From assembly GCA_026418935.1 (NCBI GenBank), contig JAOAAJ010000008.1, positions 1 to 35,015 on the forward strand: a stretch of 35,015 nucleotides of DNA. The letters run 5' to 3'. Below the pieces are notes generated by a model. It searched no databases. It was not told where the DNA came from and worked only from the letters and a program-made list of their open reading frames with translations. A program made the position numbers and the translations under genes. This stretch comes from Caloramator sp. GTDB lineage: Bacteria; Bacillota; Clostridia; Clostridiales; Caloramatoraceae. Shown here one piece after another: positions 1-8,461 of this stretch (position 1 is its first letter; the number at the start of each line of letters is the position of its first letter).

Positions 1-660
1 ATAAATGCTATGATTTTAAATGAGATTAATGTTCCGCTTGGAATTTTTCCTTATGGAACAGCAAATGACTTTGCATCACATTTAGGAATACCAAGGAAAA
101 TTACGGAAGCCTGTGATGTAATTGCAAAGGGTAAACTTAGTGAATTTGATTTAGGAAAGATAAATGATAGGTATTTTATAAATGTTGCAGCAGGAGGGCT
201 TTTAACTGACGTATCACAAAAAATAGACATAAATATGAAAAATACACTTGGAAAAGTAGCATATTATTTAAAGGGAATAGAGCAACTTCCAAATTTTAGA
301 GCTTTTCCAATTAAAATAAGCTGTGATGGAAAAACTATTGAGGAAAATATATATTTATTTGTTATATTAAATGGATCAAGTGCAGGAGGATTTAAACTTG
401 CACCAGATTCAACAGCAAATGATGAGACACTAAATTTAATTGCAATAAAGCAGTGTAATCTTGTTGAACTATTTAACCTTTTCTTAAAAATGTTAAAGGG
501 AGAACATTTAGAGAGTAGTAATGTAATATACTTAAAAAGCAGTGAATTTAAAATAGAATGTAGTGAAAACATAGAGACAGACATAGATGGAGAAGTAGGT
601 CCTGATTTTCCACTTAACGTAAGAATATCCTCTAAAAAGATAAAAATATTTACACCTTGA
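1..660 (+). CDS. YegS/BmrU-like lipid (diacylglycerol) kinase, 5' end missing
   Basis: The frame is open from base 1 with no stop upstream of the first in-window ATG at 10, so the gene is cut by the window edge. The visible part resembles the DAGK catalytic family. The partial 'IN' that normally follows the GGDGT nucleotide-binding motif is present at the edge. It is followed by PLGIFPYGTANDFASHLGIP, the family's PxGTxNDFA block. Near the C-terminus DTDIDGE-like residues (ETDIDGE, about residue 195 of the visible part) match the acidic metal/phosphate site. These enzymes phosphorylate diacylglycerol or related lipids in phospholipid turnover at the cytoplasmic face of the membrane. The GGDGT loop itself lies outside the window. 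The exact lipid substrate cannot be told. Confidence 0.88.
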   Translation: MNAMILNEINVPLGIFPYGTANDFASHLGIPRKITEACDVIAKGKLSEFDLGKINDRYFINVAAGGLLTDVSQKIDINMKNTLGKVAYYLKGIEQLPNFRAFPIKISCDGKTIEENIYLFVILNGSSAGGFKLAPDSTANDETLNLIAIKQCNLVELFNLFLKMLKGEHLESSNVIYLKSSEFKIECSENIETDIDGEVGPDFPLNVRISSKKIKIFTP

Positions 661-722
661 GGTAATAAATAAAAAAATTCATTAATATTAATTAATTAGT
701 AGCAATCTAAAAGAGGTAAAAG

Positions 723-1355
723 GTGAAGACTTTATTATCATTAATTTTTATATGCTGGGTTTTGTGTTTATTTAACTTTTACATTTTATTAAAGAAAAAA
801 CAAAAGTATAGCATTATATTAGGTTTATTATTTTTAATATCATCCTTTAGGTATATTTTAATTTATCTATTTTTAAATGTTAAAAAGTTGAATAGTTTGT
901 TTTACTTAGGCAAGTTTACTCTAATTCCAGTTATACTTTTTACAATAGTTATATACTATATATATATTTTAAATAGAAAATCGACAATTGGATTAATAGA
1001 CAAATTACTTATTTTAGTGTTTTTAATATTAGAAACATATATAATTTATATTACACCAAATAATTTTATAAAATATAACGGTGGATTTAAGTTTATATGC
1101 AGTGGTGATTACAAAAATTACTTAATACTCTTGATATCATTTTTTGCATTGTTATTTATTTTTATCTCTTCAAATTATTTTAGAGTAACTAATTCAGTCT
1201 ATTTTAAAACTGTTAATATAATCTATATTATTGGATTTTTATTGTTTTTAATTCAAGTTATTTCAATTTTTGTAGGAATGGAATTAAAAACCATGACACT
1301 AATCCCAGAGGCAATTTTACTTTTAGGGGTATTTTTAGATAACTGTTTAACTTAA
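723..1355 (+). CDS. Multi-pass membrane protein of unknown function
   Basis: This is a 210-residue, almost wholly hydrophobic protein with about seven predicted membrane segments (roughly residues 3-22, 28-50, 60-82, 90-110, 133-152, 165-185 and 190-207). The start is GTG, with AGAGGT about seven bases upstream. I do not recognise the family. The seven-helix layout resembles the membrane sensor part of some histidine kinases, but no kinase or other signalling domain follows. It sits 62 bases behind the lipid kinase gene on the same strand and may be cotranscribed with it. A strong hairpin ends the unit. Confidence 0.6.
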   Translation: MKTLLSLIFICWVLCLFNFYILLKKKQKYSIILGLLFLISSFRYILIYLFLNVKKLNSLFYLGKFTLIPVILFTIVIYYIYILNRKSTIGLIDKLLILVFLILETYIIYITPNNFIKYNGGFKFICSGDYKNYLILLISFFALLFIFISSNYFRVTNSVYFKTVNIIYIIGFLLFLIQVISIFVGMELKTMTLIPEAILLLGVFLDNCLT

Positions 1356-1397
1356 TAAATATATATGCTACTAAATTTTATAGTTGAAGTTTAATAA

Positions 1398-1458
1398 AGC
1401 CCCATGAAAGGATTTAATTAGGCTTTATAACGAACATCTTAAAATCCTTCATGGGGCT
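1398..1458. terminator. Bidirectional terminator hairpin between convergent genes
   Basis: The arms AGCCCCATGAAAGGATT (from 1398) and AATCCTTCATGGGGCT (to 1458) pair with a single bulged base around a loop of about 26 bases. A T-rich run follows on the plus strand. It lies between the membrane protein gene and dedA, which converge. The stem is closely related to the one at 32653-32701. Confidence 0.75.
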
Positions 1459-1470
1459 AAATATTTTTGC

Positions 1471-2100
1471 TTATTTACTTAATTTCCTATATAATTTTAT
1501 CCTACTTCTTATTACAAAATAAAGTAATGATATTATAAAGGTTATTCCTACAATTAGTCTATAATACTCCTTTATAGATGATTTTATTATTTCCATATTA
1601 TCTCCTGTAAGTGCTCCAGCAGAAAACAGCATTGTGTTATGTAAAACATTAGCTAATAAAATAGATATAGTAGCAGGTATTAGTGGAAGTTTAAAAATAC
1701 CTGCTGCTATAAAGGTAAGAGAGCCAAGTCCTGGTATAAACTTATTTATAAGAATAAAAAACACACCATATTTTCTAAACCAATCCTCTAACTTATGAAG
1801 TTTATCAAGATTAAAAAATTTAATCATAAACCTATTGCTTAATATAGTATCTGATTTTTTATAGCTTAAGTAGTATAGAAGCATACTACTTAAGAAGGAA
1901 CCAGAGATAGTAGAAAGGAGCATTAAATATTTATTAAATCCCATCCTATAGGTTATGTACCCTTGAAAAATAGTTATTGTATCTCCAGGGTATGGAGGGA
2001 AGAGTATTTGTAAACAGGAATTTAAAAAGAAAAATAAATATGTTCCTAATAAACTTTTATCCACTAATGATTTAACTACAATAAGAATCTGCCTTTCCAT
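1471..2100 (-). CDS. DedA family membrane protein
   Basis: The protein has 209 residues with the DedA/SNARE-associated layout. It has an N-terminal re-entrant hydrophobic stretch ending in PPYPGD (about residue 35). A central amphipathic part (WFRKYGVFFILINKFIPG) is followed by TFIAAGIFKLP, equivalent to the family's R-x-IPG-x-R...AG block, and the C-terminus is hydrophobic. The usual arginine after the IPG motif is not obvious here. DedA proteins affect membrane-potential maintenance and lipid-carrier or phospholipid flipping. ATG follows the ygiQ-like stop by three bases, so the two genes form an operon. Confidence 0.85.
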   Translation of the reverse strand: MERQILIVVKSLVDKSLLGTYLFFFLNSCLQILFPPYPGDTITIFQGYITYRMGFNKYLMLLSTISGSFLSSMLLYYLSYKKSDTILSNRFMIKFFNLDKLHKLEDWFRKYGVFFILINKFIPGLGSLTFIAAGIFKLPLIPATISILLANVLHNTMLFSAGALTGDNMEIIKSSIKEYYRLIVGITFIISLLYFVIRSRIKLYRKLSK

Positions 2101-2103
2101 TTA

Positions 2104-3918
2104 TCATCTACCCTTTTTAACCTTAGATTTCTTAGGTGGAATCAAGCATTTTTTACCATATCCAATTAAATCCTGTCTTCCTGCTTTTATAAGGGCCTTA
2201 TATACTAAATCATAGTTTTTAGGGTCTCTAAACTGTAAAAGAGCTCTTTGCATTTCCTTTTCCTCTTTAGTTTTAGGTACATATACCTTTTCACCTGTAA
2301 AAGGATTAATTTCTGTGTAATACATTGTTGTTGATAAACTTCCTGGTGTTGGGTAAAAATCCTGTACCTGCTCTGGGTTATATCCCATATCCCTTATATA
2401 TTCTGCAAGCTCTATTGCACTTTTTAATGTACTTCCAGGATGGCTTGACATTAGATATGGTACCAAAAATTGATTTAATTTAAATTTTCTATTCTTCTCA
2501 AAATATTTTTTTACAAAGGCGTCATATACTTTTCTATTTGGTTTTCCCATAAGGTTTAATACTTCATTGGAAATATGTTCAGGTGCAACCTTTAATTGAC
2601 CACTTATATGGTGCTTAATAAGCTCATCAAAAAACGCCTCATTTTTATCAAGCATAAGGTAGTCGTATCTTATACCAGAACGTATAAATACTTTCTTTAC
2701 ACCTTTAATTTTTCTAATTCTTCTTAGCATATTTAAGTATTCGGAGTGGTCAACTTCTAAGTTTTTACAAGGGGTTGGAAAAAGACACTGCCTATTTTTA
2801 CATATTCCCTGTTCAATTTGTTTTTTACAGGAGAGTTTTCTAAAGTTAGCAGTAGGACCTCCTACATCGTGGATATAACCCTTAAAATTAGGAAGCTTTG
2901 TTAATGCTTCAGCCTCCTTTATTATTGATTCTTCACTTCTTGACTGTATTACCCTTCCTTGATGAAAATTCAATGCACAGAAGGAGCATCCGCCAAAACA
3001 TCCCCTATGGGATGTTATACTAAATTCAACCTCCTTCAATGCGGGTATACCACCCTGTGATTTATATATTGGATGGTATGTTCTATTATATGGAAGAGAA
3101 TATACAAAATCCATTTCATCCTTAGAAAGTGGTAGGGAAGGTGGATTTTGTACTACATACTTGTTGTCGTGTTTTTGAATTAGCGTTTTTCCCTTTATCG
3201 CGTCCTGTTCTTCATATTGTATCTTAAAGGCCTTTGCATATTCTTTTTTATTTGTAGATACTTCTTCGAAGCTTGGAAGTATTATATAATCTTTTAAATC
3301 GTTAATTTCAGAAGTTAAATAACAGGTTCCCCTTATATCCTTTATATCTTTAATATTTTTCCCAAATTGAACAAGGTTAAGTATTTCCATTAAAGGTTTT
3401 TCTCCCATACCATATATAAGTAGGTCTGCACTACTATCTACAAGTATGGAATTTCTAACTTTATCATCCCAGTAGTCATAGTGGGCAAATCTTCTAAGAC
3501 TTGCCTCAATTCCACCAATTATTATAGGTACATCTTTATATGCTTCTCTTAATCTGTTACAGTAAACAATTACTGCTCTATCAGGCCTATATCCTGCCTT
3601 ACCACCAGGTGAGTAGGCGTCGTCATTCCTTCTTTTTTTATGTGCTGTATAGTGATTTACCATAGAGTCTATATTACCAGATGATACAAGAAAAGCAATT
3701 TTTGGCTTTCCAAGCCTCATAAAATCCTCTTTACTCTTCCAGCTTGGTTGAGGTATTATTCCGACTGTAAAGCCATAGTGTTCAATAATTCTTGTAATTA
3801 TAGCGTGACCAAAGGAAGGATGATCAACGTATGCATCACCAGATATATATATAAAATCAAGTTGGTCTATGTTTCTCTTCTTCATATCTTCTCTGCTTAT
3901 GGGTAAAAAATCTGCCAT
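2104..3918 (-). CDS. YgiQ family radical SAM protein
   Basis: The protein has 604 residues and is full length for the Gram-positive form. The N-terminal part (about 1-290) has the family's opening [11 protein letters not shown] and [12 protein letters not shown] and resembles a cobalamin-binding-like fold. The radical SAM core follows with C307-x3-C311-x2-C314 (CFGGCSFC), which ligates the [4Fe-4S] cluster. The distal part holds VAPEHIS and PGS blocks and a YTPTPGS-like segment (DFYPTPGS). The substrate of the family is unknown. The start is supported by AGAGGTGAT seven bases before the ATG, and an extended -10 lies upstream. dedA follows directly. Confidence 0.93.
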   Translation of the reverse strand: MADFLPISREDMKKRNIDQLDFIYISGDAYVDHPSFGHAIITRIIEHYGFTVGIIPQPSWKSKEDFMRLGKPKIAFLVSSGNIDSMVNHYTAHKKRRNDDAYSPGGKAGYRPDRAVIVYCNRLREAYKDVPIIIGGIEASLRRFAHYDYWDDKVRNSILVDSSADLLIYGMGEKPLMEILNLVQFGKNIKDIKDIRGTCYLTSEINDLKDYIILPSFEEVSTNKKEYAKAFKIQYEEQDAIKGKTLIQKHDNKYVVQNPPSLPLSKDEMDFVYSLPYNRTYHPIYKSQGGIPALKEVEFSITSHRGCFGGCSFCALNFHQGRVIQSRSEESIIKEAEALTKLPNFKGYIHDVGGPTANFRKLSCKKQIEQGICKNRQCLFPTPCKNLEVDHSEYLNMLRRIRKIKGVKKVFIRSGIRYDYLMLDKNEAFFDELIKHHISGQLKVAPEHISNEVLNLMGKPNRKVYDAFVKKYFEKNRKFKLNQFLVPYLMSSHPGSTLKSAIELAEYIRDMGYNPEQVQDFYPTPGSLSTTMYYTEINPFTGEKVYVPKTKEEKEMQRALLQFRDPKNYDLVYKALIKAGRQDLIGYGKKCLIPPKKSKVKKGR

Positions 3919-3947
3919 AAAATCACCTCTTTTTGTATTGTTTTAGT

Positions 3948-3956
3948 ATTATAACA
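3948..3956 (-). promoter_or_regulatory. Extended -10 promoter for ygiQ-like/dedA operon
   Basis: On the minus strand TGTTATAAT is a perfect extended -10, 30 bases before the ygiQ-like start codon. The -35 region is only T-rich. It faces away from the promoter-like element at 4002-4010, so the short gap holds divergent promoters. Confidence 0.6.
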
Positions 3957-4001
3957 CAAAAATAATAATATAAAAAGAAAATAGGTATTTTAAGCAAAAT
4001 G

Positions 4002-4010
4002 TGATAAAAT
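4002..4010 (+). promoter_or_regulatory. Extended -10 element for the anchored protein gene
   Basis: TGATAAAAT matches an extended sigma-A -10, with no clear -35. It overlaps the in-frame ATG at 4009, so that ATG would not be transcribed. This favours the TTG start at 4039. Confidence 0.45.
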
Positions 4011-4038
4011 GTTAAGAGAAGTTAAAAGGGGTGGTATA

Positions 4039-5076
4039 TTGAAAAAAATAACAATTGTTTTATCTATACTTTTAGTATTTATGTTTGTGTATTATATTTA
4101 TGATGTGGATATTAAGGAGAAAAGTAATAATATAATAGAAAATATAAAATGGTGTCCAGATAACAAAAAGGTTGCTTTAAAATATGAAAATGAATATAAA
4201 ATAGTTGATTTAAGTGGAAGATTACTGTATACAGTAGAGGAGAGTGGAATTAAATATAAAAATTATAATTGGATTTTATTAAATGGCAATTGGAATTTTA
4301 CAGAGTTTAAAGTCGATGAAATACCAAAGAATTTAAAACTTACGAAAAATAAGATAAGAGGGGAATTATATGATCCAGTATACAATATATCAGGAAATAT
4401 TATGATAACTAAAACGATATCAAATTCAACTTTATATTTAATTGCTGTTGATAAAAATACAGGGGAATATAATACTATATTAAATTTAGAAGACGCACAG
4501 AAGATAGATGTTAAATATATAGATAAGTATAGAACTGTAGTTAAGGTTACAGAAAATAATATAGATAGACTTTATTTAATGGATATAGAAAAAGACTATG
4601 TTGTTTATAATTTATCCGAACTAAAAAATATAGATTTAGCTTTAAAAGTTTTAAATTTAAAGGAGGATTCTATAACAACCATAACAAACTACAGATACAA
4701 TGATATATACATAAATTATTTGGATATAAAAAAATTAAAGCTTGTATATAATGATTTGAATACAAAGGATTATTATTATATAGATTATAAAAACAGATTC
4801 AAGATAGAGCTATCAGATATATATTCTGTTGCAATAGACGATGATTATTTATATTTGGTATGTAGAACAGGAGATACATTTAAAATATTTCAGGTTGATA
4901 TAAAGAATAATGTTTATAATAACATATATAAAAGTAATAACTTAATTGAAGATATTAGACTGGTAAATGGCGAGTTGTATTTTACAGAGCTTAATGTTGT
5001 AAACAACATTAGTGCCTATAAACTTTTTAAATACTCAAATGGTAAGCTTAAGCAGATATGTGAAAATAGCAGATAG
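4039..5076 (+). CDS. Membrane-anchored extracytoplasmic protein, unknown family
   Basis: The protein has 345 residues from a TTG start, chosen because AAGGGGTGG sits just upstream and the in-frame ATG at 4009 overlaps a likely -10 element. It has one N-terminal membrane segment (about residues 3-20) after LKK, then an extracytoplasmic region of about 320 residues. That region is rich in short beta-strand-like repeats (patterns such as 'IKWCPDNKKVALKYEN', 'YLMDIEKDYVVYN' and 'LYLVCRTGDTFKIFQVD'), suggestive of a beta-propeller. I do not recognise a specific family and there are no obvious catalytic residues. It is flanked by its own promoter-like site and a terminator, so it is probably monocistronic. 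Confidence 0.65.
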   Translation: MKKITIVLSILLVFMFVYYIYDVDIKEKSNNIIENIKWCPDNKKVALKYENEYKIVDLSGRLLYTVEESGIKYKNYNWILLNGNWNFTEFKVDEIPKNLKLTKNKIRGELYDPVYNISGNIMITKTISNSTLYLIAVDKNTGEYNTILNLEDAQKIDVKYIDKYRTVVKVTENNIDRLYLMDIEKDYVVYNLSELKNIDLALKVLNLKEDSITTITNYRYNDIYINYLDIKKLKLVYNDLNTKDYYYIDYKNRFKIELSDIYSVAIDDDYLYLVCRTGDTFKIFQVDIKNNVYNNIYKSNNLIEDIRLVNGELYFTELNVVNNISAYKLFKYSNGKLKQICENSR

Positions 5077-5081
5077 AAATT

Positions 5082-5120
5082 AAAACTATGATAGTTGGTA
5101 ACGTAATCTATCATAGTTTT
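5082..5120 (+). terminator. Rho-independent terminator
   Basis: The arms AAAACTATGATAG and CTATCATAGTTTT form a perfect 13-bp stem with a loop of 13 bases and a following T run. It ends the anchored-protein gene. Confidence 0.85.
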
Positions 5121-5208
5121 TTCATTTTATCAATTAAAATTAAGGAGTTTTTGTAATAATTTATAATGTTTTTTGGAAATAATAAGATAATGAAGGAGGG
5201 GATGTAAT

Positions 5209-5880
5209 TTGAAAAAGGCATTTTTAGTTTCTTGGGTAGCATTTATGATGTATTTTGCATATTTTATTACTATAAGTGTTATTAATGCCCAAACCTATTC
5301 CTATGGTTCAAGAGGAGATGTTGTTAAAGAAATTCAAACAAGATTAAAAAGGTGGGGCTATTATAATGGAGCAATAGACGGTATATATGGATACCAGACC
5401 TATACAGCAGTTAAAAACTTTCAAAGAAAGAATGGCCTTAATCCAGATGGAGTTGCAGGGCCTAAGACATTAGCAGCACTTGGAATAAATGTTTCACAAA
5501 ATAAAACTCAAAGTACTGCAGGCTCAGGCTCTCAAAACTTAGATTTACTTACAAGAGTTATAAATGGTGAGGCAAGAGGAGAGCCCTATATAGGTCAGGT
5601 TGCAGTAGGAGGAGTTGTTTTAAATAGAGTTAGAGACCCAAGATTTCCATCAACAATACCAGGTGTAGTTTATCAGCCTGGTGCCTTTACAGCAGTTGTA
5701 GATGGTCAAATAAACGCAGGAGTTGTTGATAGTTCAAAAAAGGCAGCAATAGATGCGTTGAACGGCTGGGATCCATCAGGAGGAGCAATTTATTATTATA
5801 ATCCAGAAAAAACAACAAATAAGTGGATATTATCAAGACCTGTCATAAAGGTTATTGGTAAACATATATTTTGTAAATAA
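5209..5880 (+). CDS. sleB: Spore cortex-lytic enzyme SleB
   Basis: The protein has 223 residues. It has an N-terminal signal/membrane segment (about 1-27, ending near INAQ), a peptidoglycan-binding type 1 domain (about 32-90, with YGSRGDVVKEIQTRL and DGVAGPKT), and a C-terminal SleB/CwlJ hydrolase domain (about 112-223). The hydrolase domain carries NGEARGEP, whose first Glu is the expected catalytic residue, plus GAFTAV and AIYYYNP. In the family this is a lytic transglycosylase that degrades cortex muramic-delta-lactam peptidoglycan during germination. TTG is the start, seven bases after AAGGAGGGG. A ypeB gene, the common partner, is not next to it. Expression would be expected in the forespore, but I could not identify a convincing sigma-G promoter. 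Confidence 0.93.
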   Translation: MKKAFLVSWVAFMMYFAYFITISVINAQTYSYGSRGDVVKEIQTRLKRWGYYNGAIDGIYGYQTYTAVKNFQRKNGLNPDGVAGPKTLAALGINVSQNKTQSTAGSGSQNLDLLTRVINGEARGEPYIGQVAVGGVVLNRVRDPRFPSTIPGVVYQPGAFTAVVDGQINAGVVDSSKKAAIDALNGWDPSGGAIYYYNPEKTTNKWILSRPVIKVIGKHIFCK

Positions 5881-5908
5881 AATACATAAAAAAATTTAAA
5901 AATATTTA

Positions 5909-5937
5909 TTGATTTTTTTAATAGATTTGCATATAAT
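5909..5937 (+). promoter_or_regulatory. Sigma-A promoter of the T-box/cysK/cysE unit
   Basis: TTGATT and TATAAT are separated by 17 bases. The expected start near 5944 lies just before the T-box leader. Confidence 0.7.
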
Positions 5938-5943
5938 ATAAAT

Positions 5944-6233
5944 AAGAAATCCGAGTAAATTAATAGGAATTAAACACTGTGAAGAGGGAAAGTAGATTAT
6001 ATAACGCTTTACAGAGAGGAACCCCTTGGCTGAGAGAGTTCTAAGCAGAGTATAATTGAAGTGCCCCTTGGAGTGTTGAGCCGAACATACAAGTAGGCTT
6101 CTACGGGAGCTCCCGTTAAAGAGATAGGGCATGTTAGTGCCTGAAGATGAGATAGGCTTTTTATAGCCTAAACAGAGTGGAACCGCGGAAGTAAACCTTC
6201 TGCCTCTGTATATACAGGGGTAGAAGGTTTTTA
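5944..6233 (+). promoter_or_regulatory. T-box leader, probably tRNA-Cys responsive
   Basis: The leader has the full set of T-box parts. These are a stem I with the AGTAG loop-E block near 5991, the GGCTGAGAG segment near 6028, and a GAA block at 6058-6060 next to the specifier region. The 15-base T-box sequence AGAGTGGAACCGCGG is at 6174-6188. It is followed by a terminator with arms AAACCTTCT and AGAAGGTTT plus T tract (6193-6232). UGC, a Cys codon, is at 6062-6064 just after GAAG and fits the downstream cysK-cysE genes. Reading one base earlier would give GUG (Val), so the Cys call leans on gene context. Uncharged tRNA-Cys would stabilise the antiterminator and switch on cysteine synthesis. 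Confidence 0.9.
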
Positions 6234-6267
6234 ATTTGTAAAAAAATGTATAGTTGTGCAAACAAAA

Positions 6268-6280
6268 GGTGCCAGGTACC
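6268..6280 (+). repeat. GGTGCC-type short repeat
   Basis: GGTGCCAGGTACC lies between the T-box terminator and the cysK ribosome binding site. The same GGTGCC/GGCACC word forms the terminator stem at 27969-28001. Whether it belongs to a dispersed repeat family needs a genome-wide count. Confidence 0.3.
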
Positions 6281-6322
6281 AAAATTTGTATTAAGATTTC
6301 AATTATTTTAGGAGGGGTTAAT

Positions 6323-7240
6323 ATGATTTTAAATAATATCTATGAAGCAATAGGAAAAACACCAATAGTTAAGTTAAACAATATGGTAGATGAAAATAGT
6401 GCAGAGGTTTATGTTAAGGTAGAGTTCTTTAATCCAGGGGGGAGCGTAAAGGATAGAATTGCTCTCTCTATGATTGAAGAGGCTGAAAAAAGAGGTCTTA
6501 TTAAAAAAGGAGATACCATAATAGAACCTACAAGTGGAAATACAGGCATAGGGCTTGCAATGGTTGCAGCAGCAAAGGGATATAGATTGATTTTGGTTAT
6601 GCCTGAAACAATGAGTATAGAAAGAAGAAAGATACTTAAGGCATATGGTGCAGATATAATATTGACTGAAGGTTCTAAGGGAATGAAGGGAGCAGTTGAA
6701 AAGGCAAATGAACTTTCAAAGGAAAATGGATATTTTATGCCAATGCAGTTTGAAAATATATATAATCCAAAGGCACATATGAATACAACTGCTTTAGAAA
6801 TACTTGATGATATGAAGGGTAAAATTGATATGTTTGTAGCAGGAGTAGGTACTGGAGGAACTATAACTGGAGTTGGAGAAGTTTTAAAGGAAAGAGTAGA
6901 AAATATTAAAATTGTAGCAGTAGAACCAAAGGATTCTCCAGTATTATCAGGAGGTAATCCAGGACCACATAAAATACAAGGTATTGGAGCAGGATTTATC
7001 CCAAAGATTTTAAAAAGAGAAGTAATTGATGAAATAGTTACTGTCTCAAATGAAGATGCAATGAGATATGCAAGGGAAATTGCTAAAAAAGAGGGTATAT
7101 TAGTTGGAATATCATCAGGTGCAGCATTATATGCAGCACTTCTTAAGGCAAAGGAACTTGGAAAAGGTAAAAAAATAGTGGTTCTGCTTCCTGATACAGG
7201 GGAGAGATATTTATCAACAGAATTGTTTAATGAGGAGTGA
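6323..7240 (+). CDS. cysK: Cysteine synthase A (O-acetylserine sulfhydrylase)
   Basis: The protein has 305 residues and is a PLP-dependent fold type II enzyme. It converts O-acetylserine plus sulfide to cysteine. Lys43 in NPGGSVKDR is the Schiff-base lysine. PTSGNTG (about 68-74) is the substrate/PLP loop, GTGGTITG (about 176-183) is the PLP phosphate loop, and GISSGAA lies near the C-terminus. ATG is 6 bases after AGGAGGGG; the same frame is open further upstream but that extension overlaps the T-box terminator side. It is followed by cysE with a 5-base gap, so both reaction steps are made together under T-box control. Confidence 0.96.
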   Translation: MILNNIYEAIGKTPIVKLNNMVDENSAEVYVKVEFFNPGGSVKDRIALSMIEEAEKRGLIKKGDTIIEPTSGNTGIGLAMVAAAKGYRLILVMPETMSIERRKILKAYGADIILTEGSKGMKGAVEKANELSKENGYFMPMQFENIYNPKAHMNTTALEILDDMKGKIDMFVAGVGTGGTITGVGEVLKERVENIKIVAVEPKDSPVLSGGNPGPHKIQGIGAGFIPKILKREVIDEIVTVSNEDAMRYAREIAKKEGILVGISSGAALYAALLKAKELGKGKKIVVLLPDTGERYLSTELFNEE

Positions 7241-7245
7241 TTATT

Positions 7246-7797
7246 ATGTTTAGAACTTTATATAGAGAAGCAAAAAATATTATGGAAAAGGACCCAGCTG
7301 CAAAGAATATGCTGGAGGTAATACTTTGTTATCCAGGACTTTATGCAGTTCTTTTCTACAGACTATCCCACAAACTTTATAAGAGAAGAATGTTTGTGTT
7401 GGCAAGAGTTATATCACAAATTGCAAGAAACCTAACAGGAATAGAGATACACCCAGGTGCCAAAATAGGAAAAGGACTTTTTATAGACCACGGTATGGGA
7501 GTTGTTATTGGAGAGACTGCTGAAGTTGGAGATAATGTAACCATCTATCACGGTGTTACTCTTGGTGGAACAGGAAAAGATAAGGGAAAAAGACATCCAA
7601 CAATAGGAAATAACGTAGTTATAGGAGCAGGAGCAAAGGTTTTAGGTCCAATTACTGTTGGGGATAATGTAAAGATTGGTGCAAATGCAGTTGTATTAAA
7701 GAACATTCCACCTAATGTAACTGTAGTTGGAATTCCTGCAAAGATTGTAAGGACTAAAGAGGAAAATGTAGTGTATTTAGAGGATTATGTAATATAA
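7246..7797 (+). CDS. cysE: Serine O-acetyltransferase
   Basis: The protein has 183 residues. An N-terminal helical part (about 1-60) is followed by a left-handed beta-helix of hexapeptide repeats (about 64-170). Signature blocks are [31 protein letters not shown] and the trailing GIPAK. The catalytic His/Asp pair is expected in the IDHG region and the YHGVTLGG region supplies the acetyl-CoA site. It makes O-acetylserine for the adjacent CysK. It is the short type without the long N-terminal extension of enterobacterial CysE. ATG at 7246 has GAGGAG nine bases upstream; an in-frame GTG at 7237 is too close to it. Confidence 0.95.
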   Translation: MFRTLYREAKNIMEKDPAAKNMLEVILCYPGLYAVLFYRLSHKLYKRRMFVLARVISQIARNLTGIEIHPGAKIGKGLFIDHGMGVVIGETAEVGDNVTIYHGVTLGGTGKDKGKRHPTIGNNVVIGAGAKVLGPITVGDNVKIGANAVVLKNIPPNVTVVGIPAKIVRTKEENVVYLEDYVI

Positions 7798-7822
7798 AAT
7801 AAGCCTGTGAGTCAGGCTTATT
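7798..7822. terminator. Bidirectional terminator
   Basis: AATAAGCCTG and CAGGCTTATT form a perfect 10-bp stem around TGAGT. It lies between the stop codons of cysE (plus) and the DUF503 gene (minus) and serves both. Confidence 0.85.
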
Positions 7823-8104
7823 TTATATTGTATTCACCACTACATCCACAATTTCCGCTCTACCGTCCTTTTCGATTAAACTTATTACTGAATTAATTTG
7901 AGTATCAACTATCTTTTTATCATTAGAAACAGTTGCAATACCTATCTGTGCAAGTTGCCACTTATCGTTAAGGTCAACCTCTGCACAGGATACATTAAGA
8001 GTAGTTCTAATTTTAGTGATTAAACTCTTTATTATCTGTCTCTTTTCTTTAAGTGAAGTTGGAGAGTAGAGCATTAAAGTTATTGAAGCATATCCTATAA
8101 TCAT
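7823..8104 (-). CDS. DUF503 family protein (YlxP-like)
   Basis: The protein has 93 residues and is typical in size for DUF503. It shows the family's opening (IGYASITLMLY), the SLKEKRQIIKSLITKIR block, and NVSCAEVDLNDKWQLAQIGIATVSND. Members form a small ferredoxin-like fold; in other Firmicutes one is encoded between infB and rbfA. The function is not established. Here the gene lies instead behind queG and the YvlD-like gene, 12 bases downstream of the latter, so it is the last gene of that operon. Confidence 0.88.
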   Translation of the reverse strand: MIIGYASITLMLYSPTSLKEKRQIIKSLITKIRTTLNVSCAEVDLNDKWQLAQIGIATVSNDKKIVDTQINSVISLIEKDGRAEIVDVVVNTI

Positions 8105-8116
8105 AATTATTCTCCT

Positions 8117-8461
8117 TTATTCAACAAATAAGAAGTTCAGTATAGCACTTACTATTGATATTATAATAGATGCAACTATTGCAGAACCAAAATTAGAAAC
8201 ATAAAAACCTTGTGTAACTGATGCAGCAATAGAGAGCATCAATCCGTTTATTACAAATGTAAAAAGTCCAAGAGTCATTAAATTAATAGGTAGCGAGAAA
8301 AGTAAAAAAATAGGTCTAATAAGGGCGTTTACAAGTCCAAGTATAATTGCAGCAACAATAGCAGCTAAGAAATCTCTAATTTCTACTCCCTTTACAACTG
8401 AAGCTGTAATATATATAGATGCTGCGTTTAAAATTATTTTTGTTAAAATTCCCTTTTTCAT
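8117..8461 (-). CDS. YvlD-like phage-holin-family membrane protein (PF04020 type)
   Basis: The protein has 114 residues with four hydrophobic segments (about 5-24, 30-50, 58-80 and 90-112). The family block NALIRPIFLLFSLPINLMTLGLFTFVINGLML is present and is diagnostic of the 'mycobacterial 4 TMS phage holin' family. Despite the name these are usually housekeeping chromosomal membrane proteins, and no phage genes are nearby. Its ATG overlaps the queG stop by four bases (ATGA), so the two are translationally coupled. Confidence 0.85.
   Translation of the reverse strand: MKKGILTKIILNAASIYITASVVKGVEIRDFLAAIVAAIILGLVNALIRPIFLLFSLPINLMTLGLFTFVINGLMLSIAASVTQGFYVSNFGSAIVASIIISIVSAILNFLFVE

Noticed and set aside
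5896-6282. Minus-strand frame across the T-box leader
   Set aside because: It covers the structured T-box leader and its terminator and has no ribosome binding site.
6254-6322. Upstream extension of cysK
   Set aside because: It has no ribosome binding site; AGGAGGGG directly precedes the ATG at 6323, and the extension does not match the family start.
8117-8461. Prophage holin
   Set aside because: The family name is historical; no other phage gene is nearby and the gene is coupled to queG.
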